64,000 nt of DNA, from assembly GCA_028045305.1 (NCBI GenBank), contig JAOFTV010000002.1, positions 62,001 through 126,000 of the forward strand, in the 5' to 3' direction. A program made the translations under genes and the position numbers. Below, one piece after another: positions 1 through 8,353 of this stretch (positions are counted from its first letter, which is position 1; every line of letters starts with the position of its first letter). Source of the DNA: Opitutales bacterium. Lineage in GTDB: Bacteria > Verrucomicrobiota > Verrucomicrobiia > Opitutales > Seribacteraceae. A model generated the notes under the pieces. It searched no databases and was not told the DNA's origin. It saw only the letters and a program-made list of their open reading frames with translations.

Positions 1-2
1 GC

Positions 3-1325
3 CTCGAAGAAGCCAAACTCCGGGATCACCGAGTGGTGGGCAAAGACCTTGGCCTTTTTCATATCGACGAACAAGTCGGGCAAGGCCTGGTTCTATGGAA
101 ACCAAACGGTGCGATTATCCGTCAGGAATTAGAGGGTTTTATAACCGAGCAACTCAACCAGCAAGGATACTCCCAAGTCTACACTCCACATATTGGCAAA
201 CTCGACCTCTACCGAACATCCGGTCACTTTCCCTACTACCAGGATTCTCAATACCCTCCAATTATACATCGTGAATGCCTCGAAGAATTAGCCGAGGAGG
301 GATGTACCTGTTCAGAGCTCTCCAATAAGTTGGAAAAAGGAGAAATTGACGGGTACCTGCTCAAGCCGATGAATTGTCCGATGCACATTCGTATCTTCAA
401 ATCGGAACAGCATTCATATCGCGATTTGCCCGTACGTCTGGCAGAATTTGGCACAGTATACCGGTGGGAACAATCTGGAGAATTAAATGGAATGACTCGT
501 GTGCGTGGATTCACTCAGGATGACGCTCATTTATTTATTCGAGAGGATCAATTACAGGATGAAGTCCAAGGCTGTTTAAGCCTGGTAAAACTGGTATTTT
601 CCACCCTCGGAATGAATGACTACCGGGTGCGGGTAAGCCTGAGGGATCCCGAATCAGACAAGTATGTCGGTGCCCCCGAAGCATGGGACAAGGCGGAAAC
701 CGCGCTTCGACAAGCAGTCAAGACTTTGGGTGTGGATTATGAAGAAGAGCTTGGAGAGGCAGCTTTTTACGGACCTAAGATCGATTTCGTGGTCAAAGAT
801 GTCATTGGGCGGGAATGGCAACTTGGCACCGTTCAGGTGGACTACAATTTGCCCGAGCGATTCGATCTTTCCTATGTGGGCAAAGACAATCAAAATCATC
901 GCCCTGTTATGATCCATCGAGCTCCATTTGGATCAATGGAACGATTTTGCGGTGTATTAATCGAACATTTTGGTGGGAATTTCCCAACTTGGCTCGCACC
1001 GGAACAGGTTCGTCTTCTTCCAATGAATGACGATCTCATCCCTTACGCCGAATCCTGTCTCGAAAAACTTAAACTCAAGGGAGTCAGAGCAAGTATAGAT
1101 GGCCAATCCGCAAAATTGGGTGCAAAAATCCGCAAGGCGGAAACAGACAAGATTCCCCATATGTTAATATTGGGCAAAAGAGAGGCTGAAGAAGGCAAGG
1201 TATCGTTGCGCTCACGAAGCAATCCTGATCTTGATGGCCCTCTGATAATGGATGAAGTCGTAAGATTGATCACCTCAGAGATTAGCTCTAAATCTCTTCC
1301 GAAATCGCGCCCAGCCACCCATTAA
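3..1325 (+). CDS. thrS: Threonyl-tRNA synthetase, 5' end outside window
   Basis: This enzyme charges tRNA-Thr with threonine in the cytoplasm. The frame is open from base 3, so the N-terminal TGS/editing part lies upstream of the window; a GTG at 33 is internal, because the residues before it still match the family. The class II catalytic core is clear. Motif 2 reads RVRGFTQDDAH and motif 3 reads HRAPFGSMERF. The zinc ligands are visible as the Cys of MNCPMH, the His of QDDAH and the His of MIHRA. The anticodon-binding domain follows FPTWLAPEQV. One oddity is an insertion of about 25 residues containing two cysteines just before the MNCPMH motif, which is absent from the E. coli enzyme. The stop lies 12 bases before yidD. 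Confidence 0.96.
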   Translation, partial: LEEAKLRDHRVVGKDLGLFHIDEQVGQGLVLWKPNGAIIRQELEGFITEQLNQQGYSQVYTPHIGKLDLYRTSGHFPYYQDSQYPPIIHRECLEELAEEGCTCSELSNKLEKGEIDGYLLKPMNCPMHIRIFKSEQHSYRDLPVRLAEFGTVYRWEQSGELNGMTRVRGFTQDDAHLFIREDQLQDEVQGCLSLVKLVFSTLGMNDYRVRVSLRDPESDKYVGAPEAWDKAETALRQAVKTLGVDYEEELGEAAFYGPKIDFVVKDVIGREWQLGTVQVDYNLPERFDLSYVGKDNQNHRPVMIHRAPFGSMERFCGVLIEHFGGNFPTWLAPEQVRLLPMNDDLIPYAESCLEKLKLKGVRASIDGQSAKLGAKIRKAETDKIPHMLILGKREAEEGKVSLRSRSNPDLDGPLIMDEVVRLITSEISSKSLPKSRPATH

Positions 1326-1337
1326 CCACTGTTTATC

Positions 1338-1685
1338 ATGGGCATGAGAAATTTGTCCGACCGGCAATTAATCGATAGAAAATGTTCAATGGACAACTCG
1401 TTCCAATCATCAATCATTAAGCGATGTATCACCCTGCCCTTTTTGATGGTCATACACATTTATCGATTCTTTTCTCCTGTAAAACAGCTACTATTAGGTC
1501 CCTACGCACGCTGCCGTTTTCATCCCACTTGTTCTGAATATGCACTCGAGTGCTTTCGTTCCCTCCCCTTGCATCTGGCAGTTTTTCGTTCTCTTACTAG
1601 AATTTTTCGGTGTAACCCTTCGCATCCTGGCGGGTACGATCCTGTGTTTCCAGAATCTACGGAGGAAAGCCTACCGCGTTCATGA
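1338..1685 (+). CDS. yidD: Membrane protein insertion efficiency factor YidD
   Basis: YidD is a small membrane-associated helper of YidC-dependent membrane protein insertion. The family signature is plain: a YRFFSP segment, CRFHPTCSEYALE with the paired cysteines, and the C-terminal RCNPSHPGGYDPV. The family is usually 70-90 residues, so the N-terminus may be overcalled: the first ATG at 1338 gives 115 residues, while ATG 1389 gives 98. No clear ribosome binding site decides between them. The stop overlaps the menF start as ATGA at 1682-1685, which suggests translational coupling. Its usual neighbours (rnpA, yidC) are not here. Confidence 0.93.
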   Translation: MGMRNLSDRQLIDRKCSMDNSFQSSIIKRCITLPFLMVIHIYRFFSPVKQLLLGPYARCRFHPTCSEYALECFRSLPLHLAVFRSLTRIFRCNPSHPGGYDPVFPESTEESLPRS

Positions 1686-3115
1686 TCGCACTCTCACAGG
1701 AGGGACCATCACATTGTACTCAGACAGATGATCTAAGTCCTTATTTAAATAGCTTGGTTCTTAAAGCGCGCAGCATCAATCGGTCTATATTTTCATCAAT
1801 TTCATACAAAACTTCGTTTTCCGACCCCTTAGCCCTGCTCGAATCTCTCAACCAACCAAACTCTCCCCACGCTTATTTTGAGAAATCAACAGATGAATTT
1901 TCCATTGCCTGTGGAGATTATATCGCTCGTGAGGAGTTTCATGGGAATGACCGTTTTCAACATGCCAAAAAGTGGGCGGATTCTCTTTTATCGACTGTGG
2001 AACGTGCTGGAGATGCACCCATAGCGGGAACGGGTCCCACACTTTTTTTAAACGCTTCTTTTGAGGCGGGCCAAAATCCTTCTGGACTTCCTTCCCTCCA
2101 AGTATTTCTCCCTGGCTGGCAGGACGTGAACCAGGGTGGAAAACACTTTGTAGTCCTAAACACAGAAATCCACCCCCATTCGGACCCTCAACTACTCCAA
2201 AAACAATTGAGCCAACGATTAGATGCAATGGTCGGATTAAAATTCGATCAATTCCAACAGCCAGTTGCAAATCGTACTACTCTTGGAGCTTCCAAAGAAA
2301 ATTTCAATTACCTCGAGGGTGTAAGCCAAGCACTTAAAGAAATTAAATCGGGGAAGGTTTCCAAAATCGTCCTCGCTCGACAATTAACTTTTGAACTTAC
2401 TTCCAAGCTCTCTCCCTTCTCCATCGTCCATGCCCTACGTGACCGCTTCCCTGACTGCCACACCTTTTCTCTTTCCGCACCCAATCAAGGAGTTTGGGTC
2501 GGAGCTAGTCCCGAAACCTTAGTCCGTCTTCGAGGGAATTCCCTTAAAACCGAAGCCTTGGCTGGATCGGCTCCACGCGGTCCATCAGCAGGGAAAGATG
2601 CTCACTGGGGAGAAACCTTGCTTGCCCGGGAAAAAGAGGTCCTTGAACACCAGCTTGTCATAGAAAGCATCCGTCGCCGTCTTTCCTCAGTTGGTACGAC
2701 CCATTTAAAACAGGGCCTCCCCCGCCTCCTCCGACTGACTAACCTCCAACATGTCCGCACTCCAGTAGAAGGCATCATTCCTGATGGACTTCATCCTTTT
2801 GAAGTTCTCGAAGCCCTACACCCTACTCCTGCGATGGGAGGGTCACCCCGACCGCCTGCTCTTGCCAAGTTGGCTGAAATTGAAGGCAACCCCAGGGGCT
2901 GGTATTCCGGGGTTGCAGGCTGGATGGATGCTCGCGGAAGGTCTGAATTCATTGTGCCCATACGGTGTGGACGCATACTCCAAGATTCTCTCACCCTATA
3001 TGCTGGAGCGGGAATTGTTGAAGGATCAATTCCGGAGCAGGAGAAGGATGAGACAGATTGGAAGTTACAAGCCATGCTTGAAGTCATCACCGGAAGCCCT
3101 AACCTTCCGGTTTAA
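1682..3115 (+). CDS. menF: Isochorismate synthase
   Basis: The protein converts chorismate to isochorismate, the first step of classical menaquinone synthesis. It is a chorismate-binding family protein of 477 residues. Visible motifs are SGKVSKIVLAR with the candidate general-base Lys at residue 228, GASPETLVRL near 275, EALAGSAPRG near 291, HVRTPVEG, and the C-terminal GWYSGVAGWMD and AGAGIVEGS segments. The neighbour menD starts directly after the stop and uses its product, which favours MenF over anthranilate or salicylate synthase. The start overlaps the yidD stop. Confidence 0.94.
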   Translation: MIALSQEGPSHCTQTDDLSPYLNSLVLKARSINRSIFSSISYKTSFSDPLALLESLNQPNSPHAYFEKSTDEFSIACGDYIAREEFHGNDRFQHAKKWADSLLSTVERAGDAPIAGTGPTLFLNASFEAGQNPSGLPSLQVFLPGWQDVNQGGKHFVVLNTEIHPHSDPQLLQKQLSQRLDAMVGLKFDQFQQPVANRTTLGASKENFNYLEGVSQALKEIKSGKVSKIVLARQLTFELTSKLSPFSIVHALRDRFPDCHTFSLSAPNQGVWVGASPETLVRLRGNSLKTEALAGSAPRGPSAGKDAHWGETLLAREKEVLEHQLVIESIRRRLSSVGTTHLKQGLPRLLRLTNLQHVRTPVEGIIPDGLHPFEVLEALHPTPAMGGSPRPPALAKLAEIEGNPRGWYSGVAGWMDARGRSEFIVPIRCGRILQDSLTLYAGAGIVEGSIPEQEKDETDWKLQAMLEVITGSPNLPV

Positions 3116-4804
3116 ATGATTGATACATCCGAGCAAACTGCCCGGGCCAACTTTCTTTGGGGACGGGCAACAGCCCAAGGACTGGCTGACATGGGCGTGG
3201 AACAGGTATTTTTTTCTCCCGGATCCAGGTCCACTCCTCTTGTGGTAAGTTGTGAAAGGGAGGCCAGGCTTTCCTGCCTTCCTGTACTTGACGAACGAAC
3301 CGCTGCCTTTCTTGCTCTTGGCCATGCCCGAAGGACTCAAGTGCCAGTGGCTTTGATCTGCACATCTGGGTCGGCACCAGCTCACTGGTATCCAGCCGTA
3401 ACCGAGGCCAGTTATTCCGGGGTCCCCTTGCTACTCCTCTCTGCAGACCGACCACCCGAACTCCAGGAGTGCGGTGCTGGACAGACGATTAATCAAACCA
3501 ACCTGTTTGGATCTTTTGTTCGTTACTTTCATTTCCTCCCAGTTCCTAGATCCGAACAAGATGACATTAAGATGCTCCAAGCAATCCTGGCTAAGGCTTA
3601 CTTGGAGGCCACCGGTCAATCACCCGGACCGGTACATCTTAACTTTCCTTTTTGCGAACCTCTTTGGCCCACCAAGGAAGTTCCAAGTGAAATTGCACCT
3701 TTGGTCAAAACAGAGGCTTCACCCCGAACGACTGATCACCCAAAAAACCTTGCAGGCAATATTTCAGCCGCAATTCGAAAAAGTGTTCGACCCGTTATCA
3801 TAGCAGGAATGAATTGCCCGCTGAATGCACTTCAAGGTTTGACCACTCTTCCAATTCTTTGCGATTCCTTGAGCCCTCTAAGGGAAAACGAACATCCCGC
3901 CCGTATCTTACGCTACGAAAATTTATTGCGTTGTCCGGAATTCTCGGGTTCCTCAACCCCAGATCTATTTCTCGTCCTTGGTCCCTTACCAACATCCAAA
4001 ACCCTGAGGGCATGGATGGATCAAAGTGGAGCTAAGCGAGTGGTCATCGAACCAAGCGGTCAAAAGGTGGACCCACTAAGTAGTACGGGTGAGCAACACA
4101 CCATGAGATTTGAAGATCTAGCTGACGTTGAAGTTCCCACTCCCGAAAAGGGCTGGTTAGATAAATGGGTGAATGGGGATGTAGCGGTGGAAAAAAATAT
4201 CGCTAGGGAATTTTTAGACCTTTCCTTTTTTGAAGAACCAAAAGTTACTCGCCTACTTTCGGAAAATTTACCCAAAAAATCTCATCTTTATGTGGCCAAC
4301 AGTATGCCAATTCGCGACCTTGAATGGTTTTGGAAACCTGGAAACCGAGAAAGGAAACTATACGGTGCACGAGGTGTAAATGGAATAGATGGAACTTTGG
4401 GCACCGCCATGGGCATTGCTCACCTAAGCAAAGAACCTGTTTATTTGCTCAGCGGAGAACTTGCTTTTTTACACGACTCTAATGCGTTGCTCTGTGCTTC
4501 CCATATGCAAGGCTCACTCACTGTATTTGTTATAAACAACCAGGGAGGTGGAATCTTTGAGAACTTAGCCGTCTCATCACTGTCAGAATTTGAAAAATGT
4601 TTCGCCACCCCTCAAACTTGTGATTTCTCCAAACTTTGCCAGGCCCATGGAGTGGAGTATCATTTATGCGGGAGCGAAGATGAATTAATTTCATGGATGG
4701 GACACCCGCACAAACTTGGTATCCGGTTAATAGAGATACAAACGGACCGGAAACAGGACCGTGACATTCGGGCACGGTTGCTCACCATCGGGCCAAGTTC
4801 TTAA
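3116..4804 (+). CDS. menD: SEPHCHC synthase (menaquinone synthesis)
   Basis: MenD is a thiamine-diphosphate enzyme that joins isochorismate and 2-oxoglutarate to give SEPHCHC. It has 562 residues, normal for the family. The N-terminal part shows FFSPGSRSTPL and VLDERTAAF, where Glu60 is the residue expected to activate thiamine diphosphate, followed by CTSGSA. The C-terminal cofactor domain shows NGIDGTLGTA, LSGELAFLHD and VINNQGGGIF. The gene begins on the base after the menF stop, so the two form one transcription unit. The later men genes are not in the window. Confidence 0.96.
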   Translation: MIDTSEQTARANFLWGRATAQGLADMGVEQVFFSPGSRSTPLVVSCEREARLSCLPVLDERTAAFLALGHARRTQVPVALICTSGSAPAHWYPAVTEASYSGVPLLLLSADRPPELQECGAGQTINQTNLFGSFVRYFHFLPVPRSEQDDIKMLQAILAKAYLEATGQSPGPVHLNFPFCEPLWPTKEVPSEIAPLVKTEASPRTTDHPKNLAGNISAAIRKSVRPVIIAGMNCPLNALQGLTTLPILCDSLSPLRENEHPARILRYENLLRCPEFSGSSTPDLFLVLGPLPTSKTLRAWMDQSGAKRVVIEPSGQKVDPLSSTGEQHTMRFEDLADVEVPTPEKGWLDKWVNGDVAVEKNIAREFLDLSFFEEPKVTRLLSENLPKKSHLYVANSMPIRDLEWFWKPGNRERKLYGARGVNGIDGTLGTAMGIAHLSKEPVYLLSGELAFLHDSNALLCASHMQGSLTVFVINNQGGGIFENLAVSSLSEFEKCFATPQTCDFSKLCQAHGVEYHLCGSEDELISWMGHPHKLGIRLIEIQTDRKQDRDIRARLLTIGPSS

Positions 4805-4814
4805 ATCATTTTAT

Positions 4815-5624
4815 ATGCCCGAACTTGCCGAAGTTGCCTATGCATCTACCCGTTGGAAGGCTGGAATAAACCTGCGAATTCAGGAAGTTACCGTTCATCC
4901 AAAATCCAGGGTCTTCCGGGAACATGATCGTGCGTCCTTTATCGAAGGACTTTCTGGCAGTATCCTCCGATCCTCTCAAACCCACGGCAAACAAATGCTG
5001 TTTGGTTTTTCTGGTAATCGTTGGCTGGGGCTGCACCTTGGCATGACTGGATGGCTTCATTCAGAACCCACAAGCTATTCTCCAGCGAAACACGATGCCA
5101 TAGTCTTTACACAATCCAAGCAAAAGCTCGTCTTTCGGGATCCTCGGCAATTTGGCCGCTTACGCCTTCATATTGGAAAAGAACTACCTGGCTGGTGGTC
5201 CGAACAACCCACATCTATGCTCAATCCATCCTTCGATAAAAAGATTTTAAAGGATGCCCTTGCCCGACATAAGAAAAGACCAATTAAAGCACTTCTTCTT
5301 GACCAACGTTATTTCCCAGGCATGGGAAACTGGATGGCAGATGAAGTTCTTTGGCGTGCCTGTATTCATCCAGCTTGCAGAAGTGGAGAAATTAAAAAGC
5401 TTTTATGTGATATTCTTTTCAATCAGATCTTATTTGTCGCCCGCGGAGCGATGAAATCAGTTGGGATACACGGAGGAGACCCACCCAAAGGCTGGCTATT
5501 TCATCACCGGTGGAAAGATGGAGGGATTTGTCCGAAATCTAAAAACCCGTTGGTCAGGGAAGAGATTGGCGGGCGTACAAGTTGCTGGTCTCCTGCCCGT
5601 CAGTCCCTGGAGGTAGCCAAATAA
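4815..5624 (+). CDS. Fpg/Nei-family DNA glycosylase
   Basis: This is a base-excision repair glycosylase/AP lyase of the Fpg (MutM) family. The start at 4815 is fixed by biochemistry: family members use Pro2 as nucleophile, and translation here begins MPELAEV, keeping Pro2 and Glu3. An upstream in-frame ATG at 4761 lies inside menD and is rejected. The helix-two-turn-helix region (DQRYFPGMGNWMADEVLW) and the HGK lysine are present. Two features depart from classical MutM: PELA instead of PELP, and a C-terminal zinc-finger region that keeps only one cysteine of each expected CxxC pair. It may be a sub-family with altered substrate range. Its end overlaps the end of convergent ribF by 25 bases. 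Confidence 0.88.
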   Translation: MPELAEVAYASTRWKAGINLRIQEVTVHPKSRVFREHDRASFIEGLSGSILRSSQTHGKQMLFGFSGNRWLGLHLGMTGWLHSEPTSYSPAKHDAIVFTQSKQKLVFRDPRQFGRLRLHIGKELPGWWSEQPTSMLNPSFDKKILKDALARHKKRPIKALLLDQRYFPGMGNWMADEVLWRACIHPACRSGEIKKLLCDILFNQILFVARGAMKSVGIHGGDPPKGWLFHHRWKDGGICPKSKNPLVREEIGGRTSCWSPARQSLEVAK

Positions 5625-6559
5625 TTTTTTGCCTGTTCGCAATCTTTTCGGATTTGATCCTTTAATTCTTCCACTCCCAAAAACTTTCTTTCCGACCGTA
5701 GAAAAACATCCAAGGACATGGATAAAGTAGCCCCTGCTTGCCAAATTGAAGAGTTTGGAGATTCCAAGCAATGCACCTCAAGGATAGGTTCACTAGCATC
5801 TTCTTCGATCGTTGGGCGCAATCCATAATTTGCCACTGCTGGCAACACTTGTCCTGAGTTTAATTCCTGCACCCGGCCAGCATAAACGCCTAAGGGAGGT
5901 TGAGCCTCCGGACTCCACGGTAAGTTAAGCGTGGGAAAGCCAATCTTTCCACCCAATGCCTTTCCTTTCTGGACTGTTCCTAAAACCGAATAGTTTCGAC
6001 CCAACATTTTTTTTACTTTCTGCATCTTAGCAGATGCCAAGGCTTCACGAATACGAGAACTGCTAATTGTAATATCCTCAAAGATTAAAGAATCAGCCAC
6101 GCACACCCTAAGTCCGTCCTTTTCTCCATAGCTTGCTAAAGATTCTGAATCGCCCGATCGATTCTTTCCAAAACGAAAATTTTTCCCCACGCAAACTGCC
6201 CGGAGATTAGGAATTCGAGCTTTTAAAAAAGGTAAGAAATCAACTGCTTCCACCTCTGCCAATTCCTGATCAAAAGGTTGTAAAATAACCGCAGACATAC
6301 CGGATTGGATTAATTGTTCAGCCTTACGACTCGGACTCATCAACAAAGAAGGTTCTTTGCCTGGCCTTAAAAAAGCAGCGGGATGCGCAGGGAAAGTCAG
6401 GGCAGCAGCAGCACCCTGACATTGATCTGCATTCTGAACAACTAAGTCTAAAACGGCTTGATGCCCACGATGTACCCCGTCAAACATCCCAAGAGCCAAG
6501 CACACATCGCCTTCCCATTCCTGGCCGAATCGAGCAATCGATTCATAAACTTTTTTCAT
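5600..6559 (-). CDS. ribF: Bifunctional riboflavin kinase / FAD synthetase
   Basis: RibF phosphorylates riboflavin to FMN and adenylylates it to FAD. The N-terminal nucleotidyltransferase domain carries GMFDGVHRGHQ near residue 25, VCVGKNFRFGKNRSG and the ISSSRIREAL segment. The C-terminal kinase domain has GKALGGKIGFPTLNL and GVYAG followed by ANYGLRPT. Length 319 is typical. It is the last gene of the minus-strand run nrnA-truB-ribF, starting two bases after truB ends. Confidence 0.96.
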   Translation of the reverse strand: MKKVYESIARFGQEWEGDVCLALGMFDGVHRGHQAVLDLVVQNADQCQGAAAALTFPAHPAAFLRPGKEPSLLMSPSRKAEQLIQSGMSAVILQPFDQELAEVEAVDFLPFLKARIPNLRAVCVGKNFRFGKNRSGDSESLASYGEKDGLRVCVADSLIFEDITISSSRIREALASAKMQKVKKMLGRNYSVLGTVQKGKALGGKIGFPTLNLPWSPEAQPPLGVYAGRVQELNSGQVLPAVANYGLRPTIEEDASEPILEVHCLESPNSSIWQAGATLSMSLDVFLRSERKFLGVEELKDQIRKDCEQAKNYLATSRD

Positions 6560-6561
6560 GC

Positions 6562-7293
6562 TTAAAAAACGTGAGAGGGAACAGCTTCGCGAACGGGGAT
6601 CAGGTGGTTATGAAATTCTCCCAAGGGGACTTCATTAATTTCCTCAAGAGTCAGGGAATTTGCTATCTCAAACTGATCGATTTTAGTTCTGCGCAAAGCC
6701 TTCAGGTGTGCACCGCAATCCAACCGCTGACCCAAATCATGAACGATAGTGCGAACATATGTCCCCTTGCTACAATCCATAAAAAAATCTCCGGTCGGGG
6801 AAGTCCAACTTTTTAGAGTTAATTCATTGATTCGGATAAACCGGGGTTCGCGCTCCACTGTTTTTCCTTTACGAGCCATCTTGTACAGAGGGACACCGTC
6901 AATTTTTTTTGCAGAAAACATGGGGGGAGTCTGGTATTGATCACCCAGAAAGCTATCCATCTCTTTAATTAATCTTTCCTGGGTTATATCTTCATTAACC
7001 GGTTTTTCCGCAATTACTTCTCCATCTGCATCCTGGCTGTCGGTCTCCACGCCCAAGTGGAAGGTGCCTTCGTATGCCTTGTCCAAGCTAATTAAGAACT
7101 GGGAAACCTTAGTGGCTTTACCAATGAGCATGATCAATAAACCCGTAGCCAAAGGATCGAGGGTTCCAGCATGTCCGATCTTTTTCATCCTTAATTTTCG
7201 GCGCAATCGATCGACCACATCATGGGAGGTGATCCCCTGGGGTTTATCAACCAAAAGAATTCCCTCAAACTCCATATCTTGACGATTATTCAT
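6562..7293 (-). CDS. truB: tRNA pseudouridine(55) synthase
   Basis: TruB makes pseudouridine 55 in the T-loop of tRNAs. The diagnostic motif [12 protein letters not shown] is present with catalytic Asp46, preceded by [13 protein letters not shown] and followed by YEGTFHLG and [10 protein letters not shown]. The 243-residue protein is of the short type and lacks an obvious long PUA extension. The start at 7293 overlaps the nrnA stop by four bases. An alternative Met7 at 7275 cannot be excluded. Confidence 0.96.
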   Translation of the reverse strand: MNNRQDMEFEGILLVDKPQGITSHDVVDRLRRKLRMKKIGHAGTLDPLATGLLIMLIGKATKVSQFLISLDKAYEGTFHLGVETDSQDADGEVIAEKPVNEDITQERLIKEMDSFLGDQYQTPPMFSAKKIDGVPLYKMARKGKTVEREPRFIRINELTLKSWTSPTGDFFMDCSKGTYVRTIVHDLGQRLDCGAHLKALRRTKIDQFEIANSLTLEEINEVPLGEFHNHLIPVREAVPSHVF

Positions 7294-8303
7294 AAAACAT
7301 CCCCCTGCTCTACCGCTTGTAAATGCTTACCGATCTCTTCAACTAATCGGTCGTACAATTGATCCAAAGTTCCAGAAAGATTAAACCCAGCAGCACAAGC
7401 ATGACCTCCGCCATCAAATTTCTTGGCAAGTAAATCTACTCGGAATTTGGAATTTTTAGCCCGGAAACTTCCCTTTATATTGCCCGCTCTCTCTTCAACA
7501 AGAACTCCGATATCAACCCCTTCCAAAGAGCGTGCATAATCCACAAAATTTTCGGCATCTTCCGGCTTAGTCCCGGTTTCCTGATAGAAAATATCCTTAA
7601 TACTCCCAATACATACCCGATCTCCAAATTCCATACGAAAACTGGCAAGAAATCTTTGAAGCAATTGAATACGCCCGGGTTTTTCCTTTTCATAAAGTTC
7701 ATGAGCAATCCCGGAAGGGCTTGCCCCTCTCTCGCACAGCATGCGACAAACTTCAAAAACCGATGCGTTGGTTCCTGCATAACAAAATTGTCCGGTATCT
7801 GTACAAATCCCAAGGTACAGAGCCTCCGCAGTTACCTTGTCCACCTCATATCCGGAATCGAAAAAGAATTTTGAAAGAATTTCTCCCGTTGCTGAAGCAT
7901 CACTGAGTATAAAATTCTCTTTCCCGTATAAGGTATTGGAAACATGGTGATCGATATTTAAATCAACCTTGGGAAATCGTTTTAGCAAAATTTCTCCGAC
8001 CCGGGCATGATCAGCACAATCCACGGTGATAATTTGATAATCCCCATCGGGAACTTGTTCAGGTGAGCAAAAAGGGGTATCACCCACAAATTTCAAAAGC
8101 GTGCGGGGAATGGGATCATGATTAACCGCAAGAACATCTTTACCCAGGGCAAGCAGGACCCGGGTCATTGCAACTTGAGAACCAATACAATCACCATCAG
8201 GGCGGCGATGACCAAGCACCAAAATAGGAAGATCCCTTAATTGGGAAATTGCTTGGGCAAAGGAGACGGATTGATCGAGGAACGGACTCATAAAATTTTG
8301 CAA
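7290..8303 (-). CDS. nrnA: DHH-family oligoribonuclease / pAp phosphatase (NrnA type)
   Basis: This is a DHH/DHHA1 phosphoesterase that degrades nanoRNA and 3'-phosphoadenosine 5'-phosphate. It shows [12 protein letters not shown] near residue 32, ITVDCADH, the DHH-type signature NIDHHVSN near 136, and the C-terminal [10 protein letters not shown] substrate-binding motif. Length 337 fits. Clustering with truB and ribF is a common arrangement and supports NrnA rather than RecJ. Met5 at 8291 is an alternative start. Confidence 0.92.
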   Translation of the reverse strand: MQNFMSPFLDQSVSFAQAISQLRDLPILVLGHRRPDGDCIGSQVAMTRVLLALGKDVLAVNHDPIPRTLLKFVGDTPFCSPEQVPDGDYQIITVDCADHARVGEILLKRFPKVDLNIDHHVSNTLYGKENFILSDASATGEILSKFFFDSGYEVDKVTAEALYLGICTDTGQFCYAGTNASVFEVCRMLCERGASPSGIAHELYEKEKPGRIQLLQRFLASFRMEFGDRVCIGSIKDIFYQETGTKPEDAENFVDYARSLEGVDIGVLVEERAGNIKGSFRAKNSKFRVDLLAKKFDGGGHACAAGFNLSGTLDQLYDRLVEEIGKHLQAVEQGDVL

Positions 8304-8353
8304 AAAGAAGTAACTTAACAGAAAGGCATGAAGAGTAAAAGCATGGAACTAAA

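Noticed and set aside
1848-2270. Minus-strand open frame of 140 codons within menF
   Set aside because: It is fully antisense to conserved menF sequence and has no recognisable content.
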